From Methylomonas sp. MK1 (GTDB lineage Bacteria > Pseudomonadota > Gammaproteobacteria > Methylococcales > Methylomonadaceae): a stretch of 64,000 bases of DNA. The translations under genes and the position numbers were made by a program. Position 1 is the stretch's first letter. The number at the start of each line of letters is the position of its first letter. The stretch is taken from the NCBI RefSeq assembly GCF_000365425.1, contig NZ_AQOV01000001.1:62001-126000 (forward strand), given 5' to 3'. Below are positions 9,812-18,043 of the stretch, in pieces. Below the pieces are notes generated by a model. That model was not told the origin of the DNA, ran no database searches, and saw nothing but the letters and a program-made list of their open reading frames with translations.

Positions 9812-9868
9812 AAATGGCGGAATTGCGGTTTTTGGGGTATCCCGATAACTACAAAAGGGGAGTGCGTC

Positions 9869-11800
9869 ATGATAGACCAGCAAAAACTAACCGAGCTTTA
9901 TCAGGCTTTTGTCAAATTCTTATGCGTGGTTTGGGCCTGGCTTAAATCGACCTGGCAAGCGCAATCCAAACCTAAACCGGGTACCGACCAGCCCGACGGC
10001 AGTGAGCCTAAGCGTTCGCCGATATGGTTATACGTGCTGTTGGGGATTTTCGTACTGTCGCTATTCGCCGGCGGCGAGCGCATCCAGGGCCAGGAAATAC
10101 CCTATAGCCAGTTTCTTACCCTGGTTAACGACAATAAAGTCGAAAACGCCGTCGTCACTCAGCGTTTCATCAACGGCACATTAAAAGAGGAAGACAAAAA
10201 AATCGGCAAGCATTTCTTCACCGTGCCCTTGTGGGACGAGTCGCTGGTTAAAAACTTGCAAGAGCATCAAGTCGAATACGTAGTCAGAAGCGGTGACAAC
10301 TGGTTAAGCAATTTACTGTTTAACTGGGTGATTCCCGTCGCGATCTTTGCCGGGCTGTGGATGTGGTTGCTGCCGAAGATGAGCGGCGGCGCAGGGCGCG
10401 GCTTTTTGAATTTGGGTAATAAAATCCGCATCCAGCAGGAAACCTCGAAAACCACCTTCGACGACGTCGCCGGCTCGGAAAGTGCCAAGCAGGAGTTGAA
10501 GGAAACCATAGAGTTTTTAAAATCCCCGGAAAAACTGCAAAAGCTGGGCGGGAGGATGCCGAAAGGTGTGTTGCTGGTGGGTTCGCCGGGTACCGGTAAA
10601 ACCCTGTTGGCCCGCGCGGTATCCGGTGAAGCCGGGGTGCCGTTCTTTAACATCAGTGCCTCGGAATTTATCGAAATGTTCGTCGGTATCGGCGCGGCGC
10701 GGGTGCGGGATTTATTCGAACAAGCCCGGCAAAAAGCCCCGTGCATTATCTTCATCGACGAACTGGACGCGATAGGCCGCTCGCGCGGCGGTCCGGCGAT
10801 GCTGGGCGGCAACGACGAACGCGAACAGACCCTGAACCAGTTATTGACCGAAATGGACGGCTTTGACGCCACCTCCGGCGTAGTCGTGATGGCGGCTACC
10901 AATAGACCGGAGATACTGGATAAAGCCCTAATGCGCGCCGGCCGTTTCGATAGACAAATTGTGGTCGATAAACCCGATCTGGTGGATCGTGTGGCGATTC
11001 TGCAATTGCATAGCAAAGCCATGCAATTGGATAAAGACATCGACTTGACCACTGTGGCCAAGCGCACGCCCGGTTTCGTCGGCGCCGATCTGTCCAACAT
11101 TGCCAACGAAGCGGCCATACTGGCAGCACGCGGCGGCCGCGACTCCGTTAACATGGCCGATTTCGAAGCTGCCATTGATAGAGTGATGGCCGGTCCGGAA
11201 AAGAAAAACCGTATCCTCGGCCCGGACGAAAAGCGCCGGGTGGCGTATCACGAGGCCGGCCATGCTTTGGTCGCGGAAAATGTCCCCACCGGTCAGCCGG
11301 TGCATAAAATATCGATCATCCCGCGCGGCGTCTCAGCGCTGGGCTTTACCTTGCAACTGCCGGTCGAGGAAAAATATCTTTCCACCGAAAACGAGCTGAA
11401 AGATCAGTTGGCTATTCTGCTGGGTGGCCGCGTAGCCGAACAGCTGGCTTTGCAAAGCATCTCCACCGGCGCCCAAAACGACCTAGAAAAAGCCAGCGAA
11501 ATAGCCCGTAACATGGTCTGTTACTTGGGGATGAGCAAAAAACTGGGGCCACAAATCTACGGCCAACGCCAGCAACTGCAATTCCTGCCAGGCGATATGT
11601 CCGAACAACGCAATTACAGCGAGGAAACCGCGCGCGTGGTCGATGCGGAAATTAAGGGTTTAATCGAAGACGCCGAACGCCGCGCGCAAAAGATATTGAG
11701 CGAGAAACGCGGTTATTTGGATAAGTTGGCGGAGTTGCTGCAAGAGAAAGAGGTGATTCAGCGGGAGGAGATGGTAGCGCTAATTGGCGGTGGGAAATAA
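9869..11800 (+). CDS. ftsH: ATP-dependent zinc metalloprotease FtsH (probable paralogue)
   Basis: The ATG at 9869 follows AGGGGAG, giving 643 residues; the upstream in-frame extension is rejected because it runs through a repeat. A cytoplasmic lead of about 45 residues precedes TM1 (SPIWLYVLLGIFVLSLFAGG). The periplasmic FtsH_ext domain (IPYSQFLTLVNDNKVENAVV), TM2, the AAA module (Walker A GSPGTGKT from 238, Walker B IIFIDELD, SRH MRAGRFDRQ) and the M41 protease domain with zinc motif HEAGH at 461-465 follow. It degrades membrane and short-lived cytosolic proteins as a hexamer. The N-terminal lead is longer than in housekeeping FtsH and there are no rrmJ/folP neighbours, so I infer a second copy. 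Confidence 0.95.
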   Translation: MIDQQKLTELYQAFVKFLCVVWAWLKSTWQAQSKPKPGTDQPDGSEPKRSPIWLYVLLGIFVLSLFAGGERIQGQEIPYSQFLTLVNDNKVENAVVTQRFINGTLKEEDKKIGKHFFTVPLWDESLVKNLQEHQVEYVVRSGDNWLSNLLFNWVIPVAIFAGLWMWLLPKMSGGAGRGFLNLGNKIRIQQETSKTTFDDVAGSESAKQELKETIEFLKSPEKLQKLGGRMPKGVLLVGSPGTGKTLLARAVSGEAGVPFFNISASEFIEMFVGIGAARVRDLFEQARQKAPCIIFIDELDAIGRSRGGPAMLGGNDEREQTLNQLLTEMDGFDATSGVVVMAATNRPEILDKALMRAGRFDRQIVVDKPDLVDRVAILQLHSKAMQLDKDIDLTTVAKRTPGFVGADLSNIANEAAILAARGGRDSVNMADFEAAIDRVMAGPEKKNRILGPDEKRRVAYHEAGHALVAENVPTGQPVHKISIIPRGVSALGFTLQLPVEEKYLSTENELKDQLAILLGGRVAEQLALQSISTGAQNDLEKASEIARNMVCYLGMSKKLGPQIYGQRQQLQFLPGDMSEQRNYSEETARVVDAEIKGLIEDAERRAQKILSEKRGYLDKLAELLQEKEVIQREEMVALIGGGK

Positions 11801-11877
11801 ATCGCCGCACTTGGCACATACCGTCATTCCCGCGAAAGCGGCAATCCAAAAATGCTCCAACCATAACAAATAAAGCT

Positions 11878-11897
11878 CCCTCTCCAGCTGGAGAGGG
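11878..11897. terminator. Perfect palindrome between convergent genes
   Basis: CCCTCTCCAG followed by CTGGAGAGGG is a perfect 20-base palindrome between ftsH and the convergent PhoD-like gene. It belongs to the same CCCTCTCC-type hairpin family as copies A and B. There is no clear T-run, so a terminator function is only plausible. Confidence 0.4.
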
Positions 11898-11986
11898 TTG
11901 GGGTGAGGAGAATAAAATGAGGGAGCGGGAATGGTTTCCAACAAAGCAAGCATTTTGCTCTGAGAGTGGAAGCGTTTAGGCAAGCC

Positions 11987-13414
11987 CTAAAACAAAAACG
12001 CTTTGGAATATTGACGAAACAGTTGACCTTTCCTATCAAAAATCTCCGCGCTACACCAAGGCCTGCCCTTACCAATATCCACCGAAACTCGGGTAAAGCT
12101 CTCGTCGCCGATAAAGCCTTCACCCTCGTAGCGATATTCAATCCGGTCGCGCAACCTGCGGCTACCGTCCGACCACTGCATAAATTCCAGCGTCCTGCCG
12201 CCGTAAAAATCGCTTTGGCTTTCGTGCGGGTAGGGCCAATAAAATGGCGATGATACCAACGAGGTCAACAAAAACTGTGGGTCCTGGTAGCAACGCATCC
12301 GTGCAAAACTGGAGTTGTGCACGTCTCCGGACAAAAACACCACGTCGCTAATCCCTTCCACGCGAATGAATTCCAGGATCATGCTGCGCTCGTCGTTAAA
12401 GCCGGCCCATTTGTCATCGCTGCCTTTCATAGGCTTAGGGTCCGGGAAGAAAGGGACGCTGGACACCACGAATTTAAAGGGCGCATTGCGGTATTCATGC
12501 AACCACTCCAAAAACGCATTGAGCTGCTCGCGGCCGAGCATGGTTTTACCTTCTATGCTGGTCGCTTCGCTAATCCGCAAGGTGCGGGTATCCATCACGA
12601 AAAACGGAAATGGTCCTTTGTCGAAGGTATACCAAAACTGACCGTTGGGAGTATCGGGATTATGGAGGTGCTGGTAAGAGGCATAGGCCCGCATCCGCGT
12701 CGCGAAAAAACCGCTGTTCTCATCGCGCATCTGGTTTTTCGACCAGTCGTTACGAATTTCATGATCGTCCAGAATCATATAAGTGGGCACGCAACTCATC
12801 AATTCGCGGATATTCGGCAATTTAAATGACTTGCGATAAATCTCGCACAACTCGTCGAAGTTGGAATACTCATGCAACTTGTTCAAGGGATCGGCATACA
12901 CCTGATCACCCACCGCCAAAAAGAAATCCAACGGATTTTGTTGATGCTGAGTGAAAATGGAACGGAAAGTCTTGTCCCCTTTTTCTGCGTCATTCAAGAC
13001 AAAATTGTCCCAATACAAATAGCGGCAGGAACCGAATACAAAATTTAGCGTGGTATCGTTGCTGGGCCGGTGAGTTTTAAACGTGGTGCCGACTTTTTCG
13101 GTGCTATTCACGACTGGTCCCTGCACCAAAACATCGGTAGCCGGCGCTTGTGCGTCACGCTTATAGATAAGACCGCATTCCACCCGATAAGCGGTATTGG
13201 CTTTTAAGCCATCGAATTTCACTACTCCGGTAAAATCGTAATAATCCTTTAAAAAGCAATATTTCGACGCGACCAATTTGGCGCCATCGTATACATCAAA
13301 AGCACCGTAACAAAACTCGCGACTGGCATGATTAGGGCCTTTCGCGCCGCGTATCCAGATTTTGACCGAAGTGTCGGTGGTGTGGCCGATGATGGGGCCT
13401 AGGGTGATGGTCAT
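11987..13414 (-). CDS. PhoD-like metallophosphoesterase
   Basis: The 475-residue protein begins with a fibronectin-like PhoD N-terminal region (GPIIGHTTDTSVKIWIRG). The binuclear metallophosphatase core follows: NFVFGSCRY, FFLAVGDQVYADP, MILDDHEIRNDW and the C-terminal metal-binding VVFLSGDVHNSS. Family members are phosphodiesterases or alkaline phosphatases. There is no Tat or Sec signal here, unlike secreted PhoD, which points to a cytoplasmic or otherwise delivered enzyme. It is the first of a run of minus-strand genes whose neighbours resemble cell-wall hydrolases. The substrate is unknown; D- and H-rich metal sites look complete. Confidence 0.85.
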   Translation of the reverse strand: MTITLGPIIGHTTDTSVKIWIRGAKGPNHASREFCYGAFDVYDGAKLVASKYCFLKDYYDFTGVVKFDGLKANTAYRVECGLIYKRDAQAPATDVLVQGPVVNSTEKVGTTFKTHRPSNDTTLNFVFGSCRYLYWDNFVLNDAEKGDKTFRSIFTQHQQNPLDFFLAVGDQVYADPLNKLHEYSNFDELCEIYRKSFKLPNIRELMSCVPTYMILDDHEIRNDWSKNQMRDENSGFFATRMRAYASYQHLHNPDTPNGQFWYTFDKGPFPFFVMDTRTLRISEATSIEGKTMLGREQLNAFLEWLHEYRNAPFKFVVSSVPFFPDPKPMKGSDDKWAGFNDERSMILEFIRVEGISDVVFLSGDVHNSSFARMRCYQDPQFLLTSLVSSPFYWPYPHESQSDFYGGRTLEFMQWSDGSRRLRDRIEYRYEGEGFIGDESFTRVSVDIGKGRPWCSAEIFDRKGQLFRQYSKAFLF

Positions 13415-13514
13415 GTTGGTTCCTCTTATTTGACTCGTCTTGGGTGTTGCCGATGCTCAGAAGTCTATTTCAGGAGGCTAGGGCGCAGAGCTGATAGAGT
13501 GAACAACTAGTCGA

Positions 13515-14039
13515 TCACACAGGTATTATCCGGACGTAGCTTTTGGTTAAGCTTGGTTGGCGTTCTTTTCGCCACACGCCATCGCCAGTTTCACTATCTC
13601 GATCACCCTTGCCGTTAGTATTACCCTCAATTGTTATGAGTTTTTCTTTTACTGTAGTTTGATCTTTTACAACTAAAGCAATATGTGAGAAATCGAATAT
13701 AACGAAATCGCCGGCCTTGGCTTTTTCTGTTTCCGGCAGTACGAGCAAATTTTTTTGTTTTGCCCATTTTTCCCAACCAAACGCACTCGCATCTTTACAG
13801 CGCCATTTATCCGCTAGGGAAAACGATGGCAAATTTAATGCTTCTCGAACTCTCTCATCTTCGAGCCATTCCCGCATTATCCAGGCTGTAAACGCTGCGC
13901 ACCAAGGCCATGCACCTGGTGCCAACCAAGTTGCCCCCTGATACTCGACTATGCGTGCGCCGGTATTGTTTGTGGCGCCTTCGCGGGTGCCGACCTCATT
14001 TTCTGCAATTGCAATCAATTTAGCTACGTTTTCATTCAT
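13515..14039 (-). CDS. CHAP/NlpC-P60-like amidase or endopeptidase
   Basis: The start at 14039 is preceded by AGGAGA, giving 174 residues (MNENVAKLIAIAENEVGTRE). The pattern PWCAAFTAWIM places a candidate nucleophile at C47. GDFVIFDFSHIALVV supplies H119, and TIEGNTN gives the third polar residue, as in CHAP and phage-type peptidoglycan amidases. There is no signal peptide. The family usually cleaves peptide stems of peptidoglycan. It is one of three wall-hydrolase-like genes within about 11 kb, all without an export signal. Confidence 0.75.
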   Translation of the reverse strand: MNENVAKLIAIAENEVGTREGATNNTGARIVEYQGATWLAPGAWPWCAAFTAWIMREWLEDERVREALNLPSFSLADKWRCKDASAFGWEKWAKQKNLLVLPETEKAKAGDFVIFDFSHIALVVKDQTTVKEKLITIEGNTNGKGDRDSETGDGVWRKERQPSLTKSYVRIIPV

Positions 14040-14104
14040 TTTTTGTCTCCTATGAGTTGCTCCAGTGTCAATATTTGAAAAACCTCGCAATATCATTCCT
14101 CGTG

Positions 14105-14809
14105 TTAACGCGAAGCCGTTGCGCGATTTTCCACATCTGCTACAAGTCCAGCTGTTTGAGGACCATTCAACTTTGCTTTACTCAAAAACGACGCAAGATC
14201 CTCGGCGTTTGCTCTAAGGATATCAGGGGGAGTTTCTCGTAAAATCACCAATGTGTTGACAATACCACTCTGATTCGCGAGCTTTGCTGATGCCACTTCA
14301 ATAAGCTGCGGGATGATGTTGGGATCCGTACTCCACTGGCGAATTAGTTCGGTCGTCGCTTCGATTCGCGCGGGTTTACTGGAGTCAAAGATCTTGTCAA
14401 TTAAAACTCTACGCTTTCTATCCAACTCGGAAAGCGCTGCGGTTGCTTGTGATTTTTCCCGCTCACTTCCTTTTACCTGAAATGTTTCGAGAACGGTGGT
14501 TGCTATCAACTTTTCGGCTAACTGCGTGACAAATTGCTGATCGACGAATCCTGACATAGTTAGTAAAGCTGCATCACGAGTTTCCTGTTTTTGAAGGTAC
14601 GGAATGAATTTCTCAACTGTCTGCGCAGTTGAGAGGCGACTTTGTAAATAGGCGACGCCGACCTGAAGAAGCGATACGAGGACTGCAACCGTCGAGACTC
14701 CGATTGTCATGCGTTGTAGTTTCTTTTGCTCGAACTCAAGCCGTTCTCTTTCGAGCTTTGTTCGCTCTAGAGAAATAAGTTCTTTTTCTTCAAGAGTTTC
14801 AGCGTCCAT
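14105..14809 (-). CDS. Single-pass membrane protein with N-terminal coiled coil, unknown function
   Basis: The 234-residue product starts with a highly charged heptad-like helix (EEKELISLERTKLERERLEF) leading into one transmembrane helix (about 35-55, TIGVSTVAVLVSLLQVGVAYL). The rest is a soluble helical domain (LIRQWSTDPNIIPQLIEVAS) that could form HEAT-like helices. No catalytic motif was seen. Base composition is a little more A+T-rich than the flanking metabolic genes, as for the whole 13.5-18 kb stretch. Confidence 0.65.
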   Translation of the reverse strand: MDAETLEEKELISLERTKLERERLEFEQKKLQRMTIGVSTVAVLVSLLQVGVAYLQSRLSTAQTVEKFIPYLQKQETRDAALLTMSGFVDQQFVTQLAEKLIATTVLETFQVKGSEREKSQATAALSELDRKRRVLIDKIFDSSKPARIEATTELIRQWSTDPNIIPQLIEVASAKLANQSGIVNTLVILRETPPDILRANAEDLASFLSKAKLNGPQTAGLVADVENRATASR

Positions 14810-14930
14810 ATTTGCAATTAAGGAGGGATTTGCTCAGTATCATAAAAGCCTAGGCAATTAACAATCAGCTTTGCCTCGGGGAATCTGACCATTTTTCCGA
14901 TTTATATATTTACCGGTAATTCAGACAAAT

Positions 14931-15737
14931 CTAGTTTCTAGGGTCATCCGGTAAAAACGAACCTGTAACCTGTTTGAAAGCGTCCGAAGTTTTCTTTCCC
15001 GGTACGCCATCAATCAATACGAACACACCAGAAAAGGTATTAAGCCAGCGTTGCAAATCCTCAGCCTGTTTAATCGTGCTCAGGTCTTCGGACTTGGTTT
15101 CGGAATAACTGACTACCAATGGGGTGGGCGATTCAACAGGTCGTGGCTGATCGGTAAAGTCAATTTCACCAAGCTCTGCCATTCGTCGCAACAAAACCGC
15201 TGCTCCGCATTGCCTGGAAATCGCCGTGTCTGACCATGTGCCGTCGGCAATGTACTTTCCACTGCTGTAATGATTCGAAAAAGACCAAAGGTAAGGACTT
15301 AAAACTTCAGGGTGGTGCTTTCGATAACCCCAACCGTTGTAGGCTTCCAGCTGATAGAGCACTCCGGCGGTAGACCAATCGTTATTCCCATTAAGATTAT
15401 GCATCACTAGTGCATCGGAAGCGCTTTCTTCCCAGGTAAAAGGCGGATTGCCTGTGCGTGGGCGGCCAGCAGGGACTTGAACGGTACGAGCAGTGAGTGG
15501 GTCACCATTATGCAAGTGTTTCGAGAATTTTTGACTGGATTCCATGTTATGAATCACGGCAATGAAAAACCACGGTATTCCCAAGTTATTGCCGATATTT
15601 TGGTAACGAGCGCGATTGGCAATTAGTTGATCACATAATTTTCCAACCTCTGTTAGTTTACCTGCGTTTATGATGCAGGTATTGAATAATCGGTCATATT
15701 CGATTCGTAATGCGGGCGTGAAGTTGATTCCTGCCAT
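14931..15737 (-). CDS. Lysozyme-like protein
   Basis: The ATG at 15737 follows TTGGAGGGAAA, giving 268 residues (MAGINFTPALRIEYDRLFNT). NLGIPWFFIAVIHNMESSQKF carries the probable catalytic Glu of a lysozyme-like fold. DPLTARTVQVPAGRP, TWEESASDALVMH and LYQLEAYNGWGYRKHHPEVLSPYLWSF are typical of the phage-related COG5526-type lysozyme family. The C-terminal part (about 215-268; LQRWLNTFSG, IDGVPGKKTSDAFK) is a degenerate peptidoglycan-binding repeat. No signal peptide, like the transglycosylase gene and the CHAP-like gene nearby. Confidence 0.75.
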   Translation of the reverse strand: MAGINFTPALRIEYDRLFNTCIINAGKLTEVGKLCDQLIANRARYQNIGNNLGIPWFFIAVIHNMESSQKFSKHLHNGDPLTARTVQVPAGRPRTGNPPFTWEESASDALVMHNLNGNNDWSTAGVLYQLEAYNGWGYRKHHPEVLSPYLWSFSNHYSSGKYIADGTWSDTAISRQCGAAVLLRRMAELGEIDFTDQPRPVESPTPLVVSYSETKSEDLSTIKQAEDLQRWLNTFSGVFVLIDGVPGKKTSDAFKQVTGSFLPDDPRN

Positions 15738-15794
15738 TTTCCCTCCAAAATACATTCGGATTTAATGCCTATAAATTAATTAATAGTTGATTTT

Positions 15795-16082
15795 TCACCG
15801 ATAAAAATCTACGGTCGTAAATTGATTGTTTACTATGACTGTGTCAGTTAAAACTTTGTTGGTTGCGCCAGCCGGTTTGGGTGAATTTGTAACAGCCAAG
15901 AAAATATCTTTTGGTATGTCGCCTGGAGGAAGTTCGTTAAATTTACACACATTAAGAGGTTTGTTGTTTTTGTCAGTAGCCGTCACGCAATCGAATAATT
16001 CCAACGAACCAGCCTCTTCGAAGCGTATTTGCGTTTGTAATTGATCAAGGCTCAAATGGCCTTCATAACCGCGCATTCTCAT
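15795..16082 (-). CDS. Small hypothetical protein
   Basis: A 95-residue product (MRMRGYEGHLSLDQLQTQIR) ends TDTVIVNNQFTTVDFYR. It has no signal peptide or membrane segment and no recognised domain. Two Cys (LFDCVTATD, LNVCKFNEL) lie about 15 residues apart. It lies 57 bases upstream of the lysozyme-like gene, on the same strand, so the two are probably expressed together. Real-gene status rests on the clean frame and spacing only. Confidence 0.5.
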   Translation of the reverse strand: MRMRGYEGHLSLDQLQTQIRFEEAGSLELFDCVTATDKNNKPLNVCKFNELPPGDIPKDIFLAVTNSPKPAGATNKVLTDTVIVNNQFTTVDFYR

Positions 16083-16106
16083 AGTGAAAAATCTCCATTG
16101 ATTTTT

Positions 16107-16232
16107 GGGAACCTCTAAAAACTCTCTTTCCCTCCGGATCTAGGGTGAGGGATGTGAACAATTGATTTTAATTCCCCGATCCCAACCTTCTCCCCGTGAG
16201 AGAAGGAGTTTGCTTTATTTTTAGAGGCTCCC
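16107..16232. repeat. 126-base element with 15-base terminal inverted repeats
   Basis: The ends gggaacctctaaaaa (16107-16121) and tttttagaggctccc (16218-16232) are inverted copies matching at 14 of 15 positions. The interior has CCCTCCGG...GGGTGAGGG and CTTCTCC...GAGAAGG stems, similar to other short repeats in this window. No coding capacity. It occupies most of the 174-base gap between two minus-strand genes; its size and termini are those of a MITE. Confidence 0.7.
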
Positions 16233-17015
16233 TTTTTGGTGTATAAGTAGAATGACCTAACTGGTTGGAATCAGACCAACCGTAATAAATTGCTGTTTGA
16301 TTTCGGTCAGATCGTCTTTAAATGTTACACCTTTGTTTTTTTCTTCGCTGACATCCCGAATACATTCGATTAGCAGATTTTTGGCGTCTGCAACTGAAAT
16401 AGTTGCTTCCGTATTTTCTCCAAGAATCTTGCATCCGTTTAGATGAACTAACCCTTTACTCAGGGGGCCGAAGCTGGTTTTTACCTTGGCTAGATTTTGT
16501 TCCGTAATGTTTTTTAAGCTACTGGTGATGGAAGCTCGCATTTTCACGTCGTCTTCTGTAGCAAGTTGCGGCATTAATAAGTCCTTAGTCAGTTTTTCCT
16601 CGGCAACTTGCTTGCTACCAGCATTTTTCTTGATTGAGTTAATCGCGTGTTGAAGAGTACCGGCGTTGTAATAGTCAATTAGATCATGCACCGCTTGTGC
16701 CCATGAGTATCCGTTTTGGCCTGATGTCGAAGTTGATTGCATGCCGGTTGCGATCATCCTATAGAGTTCAGCACGATCGGCATTCATCTGCATAATTAAT
16801 GCGGGTACTGTGGATTCGTAAATAAAGTTTTTGTCGAAGGCGATATTGGTACCGGATATACCGGTGGATAGAGCAGCCAATAGTGTTTTGGTACCTGCAG
16901 TACCAACGGCAGTTCCGGCTAGGTTTAGCGATAGCTCCGCAAAGTCGAAGACCATGTCTTTTGTACGTTGTTGTAATCCGGCGTTATTAACGAACTAGGC
17001 ATAACGCAAATCAAT

Positions 17016-17673
17016 TAACCAAAAATGAGAAATCCCCCGGCTCTGCCGGGGAGACAGCTGAAGTTTGACATTTAGAGGAGTCCATCAGGACACTCGGACG
17101 CGTGAGCCGCCAAGCAAACGCGAAGAGGAGAGCCTGATGGACGAGAACGAGAGCTTAAGTCACTCGAAATGGGAGTGCAAATATCATGTGGTGTTTATTC
17201 CGAAATGCCGTCGCCGAACGCTGTACAAGGAGTTGCGTAAACATTTGGGTGAGGTGTTTCGAAGGCTAGCGAGCCAAAAAGAGAGTCGAATATTGGAAGG
17301 TCACTTGATGCCGGATCATGTGCATATGCTGATTTCGATTCCGCCGAAATATGCGGTTTCACAGGTAATAGGTTACATCAAAGGGAAGAGCGCGATTCAT
17401 TTGGCACGGGTTTATGGTGAAAAGAAGCGAAATTTTGTAGGCCAGCATTTTTGGGCAAGAGGTTACTTTGTATCGACCGTGGGTCGGGATGAGACGATGA
17501 TTCGGGAATATATCCGGCATCAAGAACAGGAAGACCAGCGAATTGAACAACTGAACCTTTGGCAATGAGTCGCCGCTTATTGGCGGCTATTATGAAAGGG
17601 CCGCGTTAGCGACCCTATTTACCGCTTTGAGCGGTTCACAACATAAAGCCCCCGGCTTTGCCGGGGGATACTT
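17016..17673 (+). mobile_element. IS200-type insertion sequence (IS200/IS605 family)
   Basis: About 658 bases inserted in the lipoprotein gene. The ends were set by the restored reading frame of the host gene. Subterminal hairpins lie at both ends: tcccccggc...gccgggga (17033-17052) and CCCCCGGC-TTT-GCCGGGGG (17649-17667). One gene, tnpA, lies between them. No target-site duplication or terminal inverted repeat is seen, as expected for Y1-HUH elements. A few bases of uncertainty remain at each end. Confidence 0.8.
17137..17568 (+). CDS. tnpA: IS200-type Y1 transposase TnpA
   Basis: The ATG at 17137 is preceded by AGAGGAGAG, giving 143 residues, the usual length for IS200 TnpA. The HUH metal site is HVHM in LMPDHVHMLISIP, and the likely nucleophile is the Tyr of FWARGYFVSTVG. 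KYHVVFIPKCRRR near the N terminus is also characteristic. It cuts and joins single-stranded DNA at the subterminal hairpins. No tnpB or IscB gene accompanies it. The frame is intact, so the copy may be active. Confidence 0.93.
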   Translation: MDENESLSHSKWECKYHVVFIPKCRRRTLYKELRKHLGEVFRRLASQKESRILEGHLMPDHVHMLISIPPKYAVSQVIGYIKGKSAIHLARVYGEKKRNFVGQHFWARGYFVSTVGRDETMIREYIRHQEQEDQRIEQLNLWQ

Positions 17674-17968
17674 TACTGTCAGGGCTTGGCTGATTGCTAT
17701 ATTGCGGGTTGAAGGATCAGTAATTTGGTTGGAGTCGAACTTTTCTAATTTCGGCGTGATCTCGGCACTGATCTTATCGATATCTATTGGGGATTCAGGT
17801 GAACCATTTAGCAAAGAACAGCCAGAAATAATTAATGAAGCGAATAAAATAATGAACTGCTTGAAATAATGCATAGTGTAAAGTCCACTTTTCAATAAGT
17901 TGAAAATCAAGATTTATCCTGATGAAAGTTTGATCATATTGCTTTGAAATTGCCAGTTGTTTTCCGTA

Positions 17969-17986
17969 CCAGTACAAACGTACTGG
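17969..17986. promoter_or_regulatory. Inverted repeat upstream of LuxR-type regulator (possible operator)
   Basis: CCAGTAC-AAAC-GTACTGG is a perfect 7-base inverted repeat. It lies within a wider pair TTTGAAAT (17943-17950) and ATTTCAAA (17991-17998). It sits between the split lipoprotein gene and the response regulator, 58 bases before the regulator start, where an operator or autoregulatory site is plausible. The target protein is not known. Confidence 0.35.
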
Positions 17987-18043
17987 ATTTATTTCAAAAC
18001 TTACCGCGAGTAGAATCAAATAAAGGCGTTTACTGGGAGATTT

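Larger units (their letters stand above)
9265..9868. other. 604-base gap with repeats ahead of ftsH
   Basis: This divergent intergenic stretch has no credible gene. It holds a hairpin element at about 9535-9608 (outer arms ctcgtc/gacgag; inner perfect GCTCCCGC-GAAA-GCGGGAGC stem at 9541-9560). It also holds inverted-repeat copy B at 9709-9811. The ribosome-binding site of ftsH (AGGGGAG, 9856-9862) lies at the right edge. Promoters for both flanking genes must be here, but none is convincing by eye. Confidence 0.6.
16257..17874 (-). pseudogene. Lipoprotein gene split by an IS200-type insertion
   Basis: The N-terminal half starts at 17874 (MHYFKQFIILFASLIISGC; lipobox IISGC) and reads into the insertion after RNIAISQALTV. 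On the other side of the element the same frame resumes as IDLRYA, a TAG stop, then FVNNAGLQQRTKDMVFDFAE and on to the stop at 16257. Joining the halves restores one lipoprotein of roughly 310 residues with a Gly/Ala/Thr-rich central segment (GTAVGTAGTKTLLAALSTGI). The pattern RNxxI...IDxxYxxF resembles a family of bacterial lipoproteins of unknown function that I remember only in outline. The TAG suggests decay after insertion; the 232-residue part from 16955 could still be translated alone. Confidence 0.75.

Noticed and set aside
9571..9883. Two minus-strand frames in the repeat-filled gap before ftsH
   Set aside because: They read through hairpin repeats and carry no domain.
12317..12829. 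Plus-strand frames across the PhoD-like gene
   Set aside because: They overlap a gene with clear metal-binding motifs and show no protein signature.
5442..17874. Whole region as a prophage
   Set aside because: Wall-hydrolase-like genes are present, but no capsid, tail, terminase, integrase or attachment repeats were seen.
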